From: Bacteroidota bacterium
Lineage (GTDB): Bacteria > Bacteroidota > Bacteroidia > Bacteroidales > VadinHA17
Direction: 5' to 3'
Length of the DNA stretch: 64,000 nucleotides
NCBI GenBank assembly: GCA_016718875.1
Contig: JADKBL010000017.1
Span: 29,292 to 93,291, forward strand
Shown: positions 26,875-35,969 of the stretch, one piece after another
Position numbering within the stretch: the stretch's first letter is position 1
Layout of the letters: the number at the start of each line of letters is the position of its first letter
Notes under the pieces: generated by a model
What the model was told of the DNA's origin: nothing
Databases searched by the model: none
What the model saw: the letters and a program-made list of their open reading frames with translations, nothing else
Translations under genes and position numbers: made by a program

Positions 26875-28149
26875 TTATTTCTTAAAAATCAGTTTCTCGT
26901 TTTTCCCAAAGGTTTCATAACCTGATACTATTACCTTTTCCCCTGGCTTTAGTCCTTCAAGTACTTCATAGAACCTCGGATTTTTTCTTCCTATGGAAAT
27001 GTTCCTTCTTGTTGCAAAAGATTCAGATTCATCCAGTACGAATATCCATTGTCCTCCTGTCTCCTGGAAAAATCCCCCTATGGGTACAAGTACAGAAATC
27101 TTTGGCTGTCCAAGCTGCAGGCTGGTATAATAGGTCTGACCGGTCCTGATATTGTCAGGCATTGAATCCTGAAACACCATATCAATTTCAAAGGTTCCGT
27201 TCCTTACTTCAGGATACACTCTTTTTACAACGAGGTCGAATTCAGTTCCCTGCCTGTCGAGGGTTGCTGTAAGCTGTGTCCTTACCCTGTCAATATAATG
27301 TTCATCAATCTGGGCTGTAACTTTGTATGAGGTAAGAACATTTATCTGTCCCATGTTTGCTCCGCGCTGTATCGACTGACCTATTTCAGGAGTTAAAAGG
27401 CCTAGCTGGCCGTCAACAGGGGCCCTGACATTCAGGTTTTCCGCTCTCTGCCTTACAAGGTTCAGGTTTTTACGCATATTGTCGAGGTTGGCTATCATTG
27501 TGTTGATATTGATAGAATAGAATATTGAGTCCTGACGCTGGCGCTCAAGGAACAATTCCCTTGATTGGATGGCCATATCATAATCCTCTTTTGAACGTAT
27601 GAATTCCTCTTTCGAGATAAGATTGTCTTTCATGAGGGTGACATTCTGCTGATAGTTGCGTTCCTTTCTCTCTATCTCATATTTGAGATTCACCAGTTCT
27701 CTTTTAATCTGCAGTCTTTGCTGCTCCATATTGATCTGTGTATTTCTCAGAAAGTTCTCCTTCTCAGCAAGTTGTGCCTCACTGTCAAGAATATTCAAAT
27801 GAAGATCAGGATTAGAGAGTTTTAGTATAATATCTCCCTTCTTTACCATAGATCCTTCTTCAATAACTTTCTCTTCAACCCTTCCGCCTTCCTGCGCATC
27901 GAGGTAGATTATTGTTATAGGTTCAACAGTTCCAGGAACAGTTATATAATCATTGAACTGGTCTTCAGTTACATTTTCAATTATAAGCTTGTCTTTTTCA
28001 ACCTTATATGTAGATGTACGGCTTGTAAAGAATGCCATGTAAATCAGGACTATAAATGCCAGCGCTGCCCCTGCATATAAAATATGCTTCTTCTGAATTC
28101 CTGTTTTCTTAGCAATTGGCCGGTCCATTTTTTCAAGTGGGGTATCCAT
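26875..28149 (-). CDS. periplasmic adaptor (HlyD/MacA-like membrane fusion protein)
   Basis: A 424-residue protein with one N-terminal transmembrane helix (ILYAGAALAFIVLIYMAFF near 24-42). A barrel/lipoyl half follows (VTVPGTVEP and EGSMVKKGDIILKLSNPDL), then a long coiled-coil hairpin between about 110 and 225, the second lipoyl half (VRAPVDGQLG), and beta-barrel domains. This is the order in MacA-type adaptors that bridge an inner-membrane ABC permease to TolC. It starts 18 bases after the tolC-like gene, and the ATPase follows 25 bases later. Confidence 0.88.
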   Translation of the reverse strand: MDTPLEKMDRPIAKKTGIQKKHILYAGAALAFIVLIYMAFFTSRTSTYKVEKDKLIIENVTEDQFNDYITVPGTVEPITIIYLDAQEGGRVEEKVIEEGSMVKKGDIILKLSNPDLHLNILDSEAQLAEKENFLRNTQINMEQQRLQIKRELVNLKYEIERKERNYQQNVTLMKDNLISKEEFIRSKEDYDMAIQSRELFLERQRQDSIFYSININTMIANLDNMRKNLNLVRQRAENLNVRAPVDGQLGLLTPEIGQSIQRGANMGQINVLTSYKVTAQIDEHYIDRVRTQLTATLDRQGTEFDLVVKRVYPEVRNGTFEIDMVFQDSMPDNIRTGQTYYTSLQLGQPKISVLVPIGGFFQETGGQWIFVLDESESFATRRNISIGRKNPRFYEVLEGLKPGEKVIVSGYETFGKNEKLIFKK

Positions 28150-28167
28150 TGTGTTATTGATTTTAGT

Positions 28168-29520
28168 TTAGTTATATATTATGTTTTGATAATCTCCTGT
28201 AGAATAAAGCTGAATTGTAAGCTTCCTGATCATTACCTGCAGTTTAGTTCTGAGCAACTCAGTTTCAGCTGTAAAAAGTGTTGTTTTTGCGGCTGCATAA
28301 TCTGTTACATCAACCAGTCCTGATTCAAATTTCTTTTCAACAGCATTGAATGACTTCTTATTGAATTCAAGATTTGAAGATGCTGCCATATATTCATCTT
28401 TCCCTCTGTTGAAATCGAGGCATGCATTTTCTATCTCAGTAAAGAGATTGTTTTTCTCAAGTTCCAGTCTAAGGGAGGTATCATCCCTTTTTATTCTGGC
28501 AAGCTTAATATTTCTTCCTGTGGTGTAGTTGTTGAAAATTGGTATATAAAGTGAGAGGCTAACAGCCTGGCTGTTATTGTTTTTAAGTTGCGTTGTGAAT
28601 GGGTCCTGTGCAAGACCAGCTTCATTCATGACTTTATAATATCCGGTATATATTGAACCGCTGACAGAAATCCTTGGTGAAACATAACCTTTTGAGGCTG
28701 CATACTGCTTATTGCTTGCCTGTAGCTCAAACTCGATGGCTCTAAGTCGTGGCAGTACTTGTGCTGCAACTGTATAAACACTATCTGCTCTATAATCGTT
28801 GTCAGTAATTATCATTGTATTCAGGTCAGGCATTACAACATCAAAATCGCTTCCGGCACTTATCTGGAGCATTTGTCTGAGTGTTGTCAGTGCCTGGCTT
28901 GCCTTACTCATCGAAACAGTATATGCGAGCCTGTCGGATGAAGCCCTGCTCTCCATCTCATATTGTTTTGATAATGCTTCTTTTCCTGTCTCTACCATCT
29001 TTGTGATCCTGAAAAGTTGTTTTTCAGATTGTTCCAGTTGCATTTTTGCCGCTTGTTCGAGACCTTTTGTATAAATTACCTGATAATATTGTCCAAGGAT
29101 CTCAACTACAAGTGTATTCCTTGATACTTTTTCGGATTCCATACCTGCTTTCAGAAGAAACTTATTAGCCTGTATTGAATTAAGGGTTGTAAGCCCGTTA
29201 AACAGATCTACCGATGAGTTCAACGAGTAGTAATTGCTAAGGTTCTGTTTAAATGTAATCAGGTTTGTAACAGGGTTAACTGTTCTTCCGAACCCAAGAT
29301 CAACATATGTTCCTGTGTTAAGGGTAGGCAGTACATCCAGTTTTGATTTGAGAAAGTTAACCTCTGCCTGTTCTGTAAGGAGTTGCTGTCTCTGAAGGTT
29401 TATATTGTTGGTTACAGCATAGTTTATGCAATCTTCCAGTGTCCATTTCTTATCCTGGGCTGTGACTTCCCCTGAAATAAGTACTATTGTCAGATTGATT
29501 AAGTATATCAGTCTTTTCAT
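28168..29520 (-). CDS. TolC-family outer membrane efflux protein
   Basis: A 450-residue protein with a signal peptide (LIYLINLTIVLISGEVTAQ). It shows two OEP repeats of long amphipathic helices, LEDCINYAVTNNINLQ after the signal and a second long helix pair at about 330-440 ending VMIRKLTIQLY. TolC trimers form the outer-membrane channel and periplasmic tunnel. It is the first gene of the operon with the MacA-like adaptor and ABC ATPase. A sigma-54-like promoter and a TGTC-N9-GACA palindrome lie upstream. The cargo is unknown. Confidence 0.88.
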   Translation of the reverse strand: MKRLIYLINLTIVLISGEVTAQDKKWTLEDCINYAVTNNINLQRQQLLTEQAEVNFLKSKLDVLPTLNTGTYVDLGFGRTVNPVTNLITFKQNLSNYYSLNSSVDLFNGLTTLNSIQANKFLLKAGMESEKVSRNTLVVEILGQYYQVIYTKGLEQAAKMQLEQSEKQLFRITKMVETGKEALSKQYEMESRASSDRLAYTVSMSKASQALTTLRQMLQISAGSDFDVVMPDLNTMIITDNDYRADSVYTVAAQVLPRLRAIEFELQASNKQYAASKGYVSPRISVSGSIYTGYYKVMNEAGLAQDPFTTQLKNNNSQAVSLSLYIPIFNNYTTGRNIKLARIKRDDTSLRLELEKNNLFTEIENACLDFNRGKDEYMAASSNLEFNKKSFNAVEKKFESGLVDVTDYAAAKTTLFTAETELLRTKLQVMIRKLTIQLYSTGDYQNIIYN

Positions 29521-29544
29521 CTCTTAGTTTTGTTTCATACTATA

Positions 29545-29562
29545 GGCCAAAGATTGTGCCAA
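29545..29562 (-). promoter_or_regulatory. candidate sigma-54 (-24/-12) promoter
   Basis: On the minus strand TTGGCACAATCTTTGGC matches the -24 element TTGGCAC exactly. The -12 element is TTGG instead of TTGC at the right spacing. It lies about 25-42 bases before the tolC-like start. A sigma-54 activator gene is adjacent, which raises the prior, but the -12 mismatch keeps it tentative. Confidence 0.4.
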
Positions 29563-29614
29563 TGTTGTATATAATTGTATATCAGAAATATGTAAATGAT
29601 TGATGAATTGAGAT

Positions 29615-29631
29615 TGTCTAAAAAATAGACA
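29615..29631. promoter_or_regulatory. operator-like inverted repeat TGTC-N9-GACA
   Basis: TGTCTA-AAAAA-TAGACA is a perfect six-base inverted repeat. It lies about 55 bases upstream of the candidate sigma-54 promoter, a normal position for an activator site. The half-sites and spacing match the repeat at 24664-24680. Confidence 0.5.
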
Positions 29632-29781
29632 CTATTCTGTTTAAAAAAAGTACACTCCTGCCGGTTAACAAATTTTAATACCAGATATTGCTCATATGTT
29701 AGGCATAATAATTAAATTTGGTTAGGCTATCACTTTATAATATACAGGCTTTCAGAAGTAATAAATTCAAAATCTGCAGAT

Positions 29782-31137
29782 ATGAAAACAAGAAAATTTA
29801 CCCGTCGTGAAGTTATACTAACGACATCGGCAGGAGCAATAGGTACAATGATCAACTGGCCGCTCAATTCAATCGGCTCTCCTTCATTTGCAAAAGAGAA
29901 GCTGGCAGTTCTGGGCGGAGAAAAAATTCATAAGGGTACCTGGCCTGATTGGCCTGTATGGGACCCTACTGCAGAAAAGGAAATAGTAGATATGCTTCGT
30001 ACCGGAAGATGGTGGAGGGGAAACGGAGAACATGTTGAAGTTTTTGAAAAGAAATATGCAGAGCTTATGGGAGCCAAAAGATGCCTGGCTACTGCCAGTG
30101 GCACAACTGCTCTTATTACTGCTCTCGATGTAATGGGTGTTGACGCCGGTGATGAGGTACTTGTTTCTCCTTATACTTTCATTGCAACTTACAATTCAGT
30201 ATTTTTCCATAAAGCCCTTCCCGTATTTGTAGATACCGATCCTGAAACATTTCTTATGGATCCTTCAAAGATAGAGGCAAAGATTACTGACCGTACAGTT
30301 GCTATTCTGCCTGTACATATTTATGGTATGCCAGTTGATATGGACGGAGTAAACAAAGTTGCAAAGGCACATAATCTTGCAGTTGTTGAAGATGCATGTC
30401 AGGCATGGCTTGCTGAATACCGGGGCAAAAAAACAGGAACACTTGCTGACCTTGGATGCTTCAGCTTCCAGAATTCGAAACATCTCCCTGCCGGCGAAGG
30501 AGGAGCAATACTTGGTAATAATGAAGATCTTATGGACAGGGCTAATTCACGGCATAACTGTGGCCGGCCATTCGGAAATATGAAGTCGGGTCCGGGATAT
30601 CTTTATCGAGGAGGCAATTTCAGGATGCAGCAGTCACAGGCATTGATTCTTCTCTCTCAGATGAAACGTATCATAAAGGACAATGATATCCGCCTCGAAA
30701 ATGCATTGTATCTCGACAAAAAATTAAAGGAGATTCCTGGCATAATTCCTGTAAAAGCAGCAAATGGTGCAACAAGGGCAGTTTACCATCTCTATCCTTT
30801 CCGGTATAAAAAAGAGGTATTCAATAATATACCCAAGGAAAAATTTATGAATGCTGTTTCGGCTGAAGGTATTCCAATTATAGGCGGATATGGCAAACAA
30901 AACAAGGACCTCCTGTTTGAAGAGGCTTTCAATTCGAAGGGATACAAAAGATTATTCTCCGAAGCGCGTCTTAAAAAATGGAGAGATGAGAATAACCTTC
31001 CGGGAAATGACCAGGTTTGCGATGAGGTCGTTGCATTCTATCAGAGCACATTGCTTGGAAGCAGGAGCGATATGGACGATATCGTCAATGCAATTGCAAA
31101 GGTATACGAAAACCGCAATGAACTGGCAAAGGGTTAA
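29782..31137 (+). CDS. DegT/DnrJ/EryC1 aminotransferase with Tat-like signal
   Basis: A 451-residue PLP-dependent aminotransferase of the sugar aminotransferase class. SGTTAL near 106-111 binds the cofactor phosphate, VEDACQA holds the ring-binding Asp204, and FSFQNSKHLPAGEGG holds the Schiff-base Lys233. The unusual part is the N-terminus: FTRREVILTTSAGAIG looks like a twin-arginine signal, while classical members start at the position corresponding to residue 38 and are cytosolic. If real, the enzyme works in the periplasm. The neighbour at 31194 also has a Tat-like signal and starts 56 bases later. Substrate and amino donor are unknown; dehydrated or keto sugars are typical. Confidence 0.85.
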   Translation: MKTRKFTRREVILTTSAGAIGTMINWPLNSIGSPSFAKEKLAVLGGEKIHKGTWPDWPVWDPTAEKEIVDMLRTGRWWRGNGEHVEVFEKKYAELMGAKRCLATASGTTALITALDVMGVDAGDEVLVSPYTFIATYNSVFFHKALPVFVDTDPETFLMDPSKIEAKITDRTVAILPVHIYGMPVDMDGVNKVAKAHNLAVVEDACQAWLAEYRGKKTGTLADLGCFSFQNSKHLPAGEGGAILGNNEDLMDRANSRHNCGRPFGNMKSGPGYLYRGGNFRMQQSQALILLSQMKRIIKDNDIRLENALYLDKKLKEIPGIIPVKAANGATRAVYHLYPFRYKKEVFNNIPKEKFMNAVSAEGIPIIGGYGKQNKDLLFEEAFNSKGYKRLFSEARLKKWRDENNLPGNDQVCDEVVAFYQSTLLGSRSDMDDIVNAIAKVYENRNELAKG

Positions 31138-31193
31138 TTAACAGGTGAATAGACTCGACTAATTATTAATATTAAACATTTCAGATTTAAAAG

Positions 31194-32243
31194 ATGAGTA
31201 CATTCAGTCGCCGTAGTTTTATTAAAACTTCAGTTGCAGGTGGTTTGGCAGTCACTATAATCAGACCCTATGAGTCTTTGCCTCCTTTGGAATTCAGGAT
31301 CAGTTTTCTCTCGGAGGTTTCTTTAACAACCGGTGATAACAGGGCCGATATGGCATTCCGGGCCTTAAAACCATTCTCAAAACAGATAGCACAGGCAATA
31401 GGCAAAAAGAGAGTTGTGCTTAAGCCAAACAACGTATCAATTGATATTCCTCTCTGTGCCACACATTTTGATACTCTCGAGGGTATTCTTGAATTCATGA
31501 AGTCTATCGGTAAAGCAGACCAGTGCATTATTGCCGAATCAGCAGCCGGTGGTCCGACTATGGATGGTTTCTCCAACTATGGCTATATGAAGCTTCTTCA
31601 GAAATACCCTGTAAAGCTCGTTGACCTCGATTCAGAGAAAATTGAGATGATGCATGTTTTTGATGAGAAAGACTTTAAACCTCATGCAGTGCGTGTCTCA
31701 GGTGTATTGCTCGACAAGGATTGCTATATTGTCTCCGTTGCAAGGATGAAAACACACGACCGTGTAATAGCCACTCTTTCACTAAAGAATATTGTTCTCG
31801 GAGCACCGGTCAAGGATATTGGTTTCTCATGGAGTCCTTCGAGAAAGCCGGGTACCGTTAATGACAAGCCTATTGTTCATGGTAGCGGATACAGAGGGCT
31901 AAACTATAACCTTTATGCAATGTCGCGTTACCTTCATCCTCATCTTGCTGTTATTGATGGTTTTGAAGGGATGGAAGGAAACGGTCCAAACAGAGGCACT
32001 CCTGTTGACCACAGGGTTTGTGTTGCTAGTACCGACTGGCTCGCTGCTGACCGTGTTGGCATTGAACTAATGGGAATTGATTTTGCTAAAGTAGGTTATC
32101 TCAATTATTGCGCGCAAACAGGCTCTGGTACTGCCGACCTTTCAAAAATTAAAATTGTGGGCGAACCAATTGCGGCTCATATTAAACCATATAAACTCAG
32201 TGATAACGTTGAGAAACAGTTGGTATGGATGAACCCTGCCTGA
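31194..32243 (+). CDS. DUF362 domain protein with Tat-like signal
   Basis: A 349-residue protein. SRRSFIKTSVAGG near the start is a twin-arginine signal. The body matches DUF362: VVLKPNNV near 75, IAESAAGG near 118, VARMKTHDRVIATLSLKNIVLG near 180-201, and GFEGMEGNGPNRGTP near 260. The family is of uncertain function; no ferredoxin-like Cys cluster is seen in this copy. It probably forms an operon with the aminotransferase upstream. An exported DUF362 protein beside an exported aminotransferase is a pairing worth testing. Confidence 0.82.
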   Translation: MSTFSRRSFIKTSVAGGLAVTIIRPYESLPPLEFRISFLSEVSLTTGDNRADMAFRALKPFSKQIAQAIGKKRVVLKPNNVSIDIPLCATHFDTLEGILEFMKSIGKADQCIIAESAAGGPTMDGFSNYGYMKLLQKYPVKLVDLDSEKIEMMHVFDEKDFKPHAVRVSGVLLDKDCYIVSVARMKTHDRVIATLSLKNIVLGAPVKDIGFSWSPSRKPGTVNDKPIVHGSGYRGLNYNLYAMSRYLHPHLAVIDGFEGMEGNGPNRGTPVDHRVCVASTDWLAADRVGIELMGIDFAKVGYLNYCAQTGSGTADLSKIKIVGEPIAAHIKPYKLSDNVEKQLVWMNPA

Positions 32244-32249
32244 AAAAAA

Positions 32250-32281
32250 TTGGGGATTTGTAAAAGAATTTAGTAATTTTG
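32250..32281 (+). promoter_or_regulatory. candidate Bacteroidota promoter (TTGG-N20-TAATTTTG)
   Basis: TAATTTTG at 32274-32281 fits the -7 consensus TAnnTTTG, and TTGG at 32250-32253 lies 20 bases upstream, near the expected -33 position (consensus TTTG). It would serve the small membrane protein and the lipoprotein genes that follow. Confidence 0.4.
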
Positions 32282-32333
32282 ATAGGCCTCGGGATTATTG
32301 TGCAGAGTTGAATCAATATAATTCTGGTCTGAC

Positions 32334-32501
32334 ATGAAAAAGGATTCCTTCTTTTTTGAATTTATTAAAAGCGGTCCGTTTATTCTTTTACTGATACTCG
32401 CAATTATTATTCTTCTGGGAATACTGATTTCAAATCATCATGAAAAATCAGTCCAGATGAAGGAGGACGTTCTCTATATATCACCCAAACAAAAAAAATA
32501 A
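32334..32501 (+). CDS. 55-residue single-pass membrane protein
   Basis: A short open frame with ATG at 32334 and TAA at 32499-32501. It has a basic/aromatic N-terminus (MKKDSFFFEFIKSG), one long hydrophobic helix of about 19 residues (FILLLILAIIILLGILI, near 16-32) and a charged tail ending in KQKK. It starts 52 bases after a promoter-like site and ends eight bases before the next lipoprotein gene, so it is probably co-expressed with it. Nothing recognisable by sequence; it could be a membrane anchor, regulator or leader. Confidence 0.55.
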   Translation: MKKDSFFFEFIKSGPFILLLILAIIILLGILISNHHEKSVQMKEDVLYISPKQKK

Positions 32502-32509
32502 TCCATTCT

Positions 32510-33772
32510 ATGATTTCAAATTTTAAAGCAAAATACAACCTCATACTGATGGTTGTATTCCTGGCTTTTATGCCGGGCTGTTCGACTTCATCTGATAAAA
32601 ATACTAAAGAAATGAATAAGGATAATGTAAAAGGAACTTATGGCTACGACGTGGCATTTTTTCAAAAACACAACATCAGTACAATTGAACTGAAAGACAA
32701 AGATTCACAGGCATGTCTCCTTTTAATACCTGGTTACCAGGGACGTGTAATGACCAGCAGTGTTGCAGGAAACGAAGGGGCCAGCTTCGGATGGATCAAT
32801 TACAGGTTTATTGAAGCCGGAAAGCCAAGCACCCAGTTCAATCCTTTCGGCGGAGAAGAGAGACTATGGCTTGGTCCCGAGGGCGGACCATTTTCAATTT
32901 ATTTCAAACAGGGATCAGAACAGGTTTTTGCCAACTGGATTGTACCAAAAGAGATTGATACAGAACCTTTTGATATCGTAGAACAATCTTCTGAAAAAGT
33001 AAGCTTCAGGAAAAACTTTACCCTGGCAAATGCTTCAGGGACAAAAATGGATATTGGCATAGAAAGAGTAGTTAAGCTTCTCAATTCCCCCGAGGCGGAA
33101 AGCGCACTTGGCATTTCAATCGACAAATCACTGGCCTATGTTGGCTACGAATCGGAAAATACACTAATTAACCGGGGACAGGAAGCATGGACTGAAAAAG
33201 GTGGTGCTTTATCTGTATGGATGCTTGCCATGTTCAATCCCTCACCTTCAGGTGTTGTTTTCATACCTTTTAAGAAAGGCAGCGAGGCTGAAGCGGGTAA
33301 GATTGTAAATGATGATTATTTCGGGAAGGTGCCTGCTGACAGACTCATTGTGAAAGATGGCATTCTTTTCTTCAGGACTGACGGTAAGCACCGCAGCAAA
33401 ATCGGCATAACACCCAATCGTGCTTTACCTTTCTGCGGAAGTTACGATCCTGAAAAAATGGTTCTTACACTACTCTGGTACTCCGCTCCCGAAAATCCTT
33501 CAAAATATGTGAACAGCAAGTGGGGACAACAGGACGACCCTTTCAGCGGTGATGCTGTTAATTCATACAACGACGGACCGGTGGATGACGGAAGCATTAT
33601 GGGGCCATTCTATGAGATAGAGAGCTCATCACCCGCAGCAATGCTTCCTTCCGGTGGAAAAATAACCCATAAACAGAGGATTTTCCATATTACAGGCAGC
33701 GAAGAGAAACTCAGTCTGATAACCGAAAAACTTTTCGGACAGAAATTAGCTGATATAGCAAAAGTCTTTTAA
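32510..33772 (+). CDS. DUF6786-like lipoprotein
   Basis: A 420-residue lipoprotein, lipobox Cys24 (FMPGC). The body is rich in beta-strands without a transmembrane helix: KGTYGYDVAFF near 44-54, RVMTSSVAGNEGASFGW near 80-96, ERLWLGPEGGPFSIYFK near 118-134. This pattern resembles DUF6786, a family tied to the galactose-mutarotase-like beta-sandwich fold. The assignment rests on memory of that family and is moderate. A carbohydrate-binding or epimerase-like role is possible. The stop overlaps the next gene as TAATGATG, so translation is coupled to the acylase. Confidence 0.6.
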   Translation: MISNFKAKYNLILMVVFLAFMPGCSTSSDKNTKEMNKDNVKGTYGYDVAFFQKHNISTIELKDKDSQACLLLIPGYQGRVMTSSVAGNEGASFGWINYRFIEAGKPSTQFNPFGGEERLWLGPEGGPFSIYFKQGSEQVFANWIVPKEIDTEPFDIVEQSSEKVSFRKNFTLANASGTKMDIGIERVVKLLNSPEAESALGISIDKSLAYVGYESENTLINRGQEAWTEKGGALSVWMLAMFNPSPSGVVFIPFKKGSEAEAGKIVNDDYFGKVPADRLIVKDGILFFRTDGKHRSKIGITPNRALPFCGSYDPEKMVLTLLWYSAPENPSKYVNSKWGQQDDPFSGDAVNSYNDGPVDDGSIMGPFYEIESSSPAAMLPSGGKITHKQRIFHITGSEEKLSLITEKLFGQKLADIAKVF

Positions 33773-35850
33773 TGATGCCCCGAAATATGAAGAAAACGCT
33801 TTCCCTTCTTACTGTTCTCATCCTGCTTTATGCGACAGGATGTGATCTAAGTAAAAGTCAGAAGGATACCGAGATCCTTTGGGATAAATTTGGAGTGCCT
33901 CATATTTATGCACCTGATGGAGCAGGAATGTATTATGCTTTCGGCAGGGCACAGATGGAAAGTCATTCAATACTCATGCTTAAACTCTATGCCCAGGCAC
34001 GGGGCAGGGCTGCAGAGTACTTTGGAAGAAACTACCTCGAATCGGATAAGCTGATGCATCTTTTCGGGATTTCAGAAAAGGCTGAGGAGTGTTATAATAC
34101 TCAGACTGGCGAGTATAAGTTATACCTCGACTCCTTTGTGAAAGGTATTAATGATTATGCTGCAGAGAACATAGCCTCAATCCCTGATGATTATAAGAAG
34201 ATATTGCCCGTTACATCTTCTGATGTGATGGCTCATACTATCAGGGTTTTATGCATTGAATTCCTGGGAATGGAGGACATTGCTACTGTGAAAAGATTAA
34301 CAGAACCGGGTTCGAATGCAATGGCTATATCTCCCGTCAGATCAGAATCGGGCAATTCAATACTGGTCAGCAACCCACATTTACCATGGTCAGATTTTTT
34401 CACATGGTACGAAGCTCACCTGGTTTCCAAAGACTTCAACCTTTATGGAGTATCCCTTGTAGGTATGCCTTCGGTAACAATTGCCTTTAATGAATATCTT
34501 GGCTGGACACACACGGTAAATACTATCGATGCATCCGACAGATATGAGCTGGAACTGAAAGATGGTGGCTATGTCCTCGATGGTAAGATCATACAATTTG
34601 AGAAGAAAACTGTATCAATAGGTATACTTGAAAATGATGGTTCAATATCAAAAGAGGAATTTGAATTCAGGTATTCAGAACATGGACCGGTTGTAGGTGA
34701 AAAGGGTGAAAAAGCCTGGGCCGTGAGAATTGCAGGTCTCGACAACGGTAGGATCTTTGAACAGTATCATAAAATGGGCAGGGCAAAAAGCCTTCCCGAG
34801 TTTGAGGAAGCGGTGAAGATGCTCCAGAATCCGATGTTCAATATCGTCTATGCCGACAGGGATGGAAATATTCTTTACCTGTTCAACGGGAATGTTCCTG
34901 TCAGAAAAAGCGGAGACTTTTCATTCTGGAGCGGAACGATAAACGGAACCAGTTCAGATCTGATATGGAAGGAATATCATACTTATGAATCCCTGCCAAA
35001 GGTTATAAATCCTCCTTCCGGATTTCTCCAGAACTGCAATGATCCTCCATGGAACTGCACCTGGCCCGCCGTACTGAAACCTGCTGATTTTCCTCCTTAT
35101 ATGTCACCTGTCAGAATGGGACTCAAACCTCAGAGGGCAGTGAACCTTATACGGGCTCATGAGAAACTTACATTCGATGATATGGTTGATATTAAGCTTA
35201 ATACCGGGATGGAGTCGGCTGACAGATTTCTTGATGATCTTTTAAAAGCTGCCGAAAAGTCAACTGATAAAAATGTAACTGATGCTGCAGCCGTTCTCAG
35301 AAAGTGGGACCGGAAGTCTGATCCTGAAAGCAGGGGGGCAATTTTGTTTGCCGCGTGGTGGGATTCAAGGGTTGACCTGGCTGAAATACCATGGAGCAAC
35401 GACGAACCTGTCACAACACCCCGCGGTATTAAGAATCCGGAGAAGGCAATTGAATTACTGGCAAAAGCAGCTGAAAATGTCACAAAAAAATATGGTTCTG
35501 CTGATGTCTCTATCGGAGAGGTATTCAGGCTCAGAATCAATGGTCATGATTATCCGTCAAACGGAGGACCTGAATATTACGGCATTCTGAGAGCGATATA
35601 TTACACCCCTGATTCGGATGGCAAATTGAGTGCTGTTGCAGGTGATACTTATTATGCCGTAACTGAATTCGGGAAGAAAGTAAAAGCTGAGGTTCTGCTC
35701 AGCTATGGTAATTCCTCTCAGCCGGGAAGTAAACATGCGGGTGATCAGCTGCAGATGATGTCAGAAAAAAAGATGCGTCCGGCTTTGTTTTACAGGGAAG
35801 ATGTTGAAAAAAGCATTGAGAAAAGTGAAAAGTTTCACAAATTTTATTAA
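33772..35850 (+). CDS. penicillin-acylase family (Ntn-hydrolase) lipoprotein
   Basis: A 692-residue protein with a lipobox (LYATGC, Cys24). Start at 33772 or at 33787 (MKKTLSLL); both keep the signal. The Ntn nucleophile follows a cleavage point in EPGSNAMAIS with Ser181, the expected N-terminal residue of the beta chain. NEYLGWTHTVN near 242 and NCNDPPWNC near 421 are other acylase landmarks. The family deacylates amides, including penicillin G, N-acyl homoserine lactones and other N-acyl amines. Being a lipoprotein in a polysaccharide region, it may remove an N-acyl group from a glycan, lipid or signal molecule. It is translationally coupled to the DUF6786-like gene. Confidence 0.85.
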   Translation: MMPRNMKKTLSLLTVLILLYATGCDLSKSQKDTEILWDKFGVPHIYAPDGAGMYYAFGRAQMESHSILMLKLYAQARGRAAEYFGRNYLESDKLMHLFGISEKAEECYNTQTGEYKLYLDSFVKGINDYAAENIASIPDDYKKILPVTSSDVMAHTIRVLCIEFLGMEDIATVKRLTEPGSNAMAISPVRSESGNSILVSNPHLPWSDFFTWYEAHLVSKDFNLYGVSLVGMPSVTIAFNEYLGWTHTVNTIDASDRYELELKDGGYVLDGKIIQFEKKTVSIGILENDGSISKEEFEFRYSEHGPVVGEKGEKAWAVRIAGLDNGRIFEQYHKMGRAKSLPEFEEAVKMLQNPMFNIVYADRDGNILYLFNGNVPVRKSGDFSFWSGTINGTSSDLIWKEYHTYESLPKVINPPSGFLQNCNDPPWNCTWPAVLKPADFPPYMSPVRMGLKPQRAVNLIRAHEKLTFDDMVDIKLNTGMESADRFLDDLLKAAEKSTDKNVTDAAAVLRKWDRKSDPESRGAILFAAWWDSRVDLAEIPWSNDEPVTTPRGIKNPEKAIELLAKAAENVTKKYGSADVSIGEVFRLRINGHDYPSNGGPEYYGILRAIYYTPDSDGKLSAVAGDTYYAVTEFGKKVKAEVLLSYGNSSQPGSKHAGDQLQMMSEKKMRPALFYREDVEKSIEKSEKFHKFY

Positions 35851-35969
35851 TAGAGGTCTTTTAAAGTTTTAATCCAGAATGCACCAATTGGGCTTATAAT
35901 CCTTCCTTTTCAATGAGCCGGGTTAGGGGTGGGTGAAAAAATTTAGGTCAATACCCCATTTTTACCTAA

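Noticed and set aside
29520..29781. Small gene in the 261-base divergent gap
   Set aside because: No open frame with a plausible start and protein-like composition; the gap holds the palindrome and sigma-54-like site.
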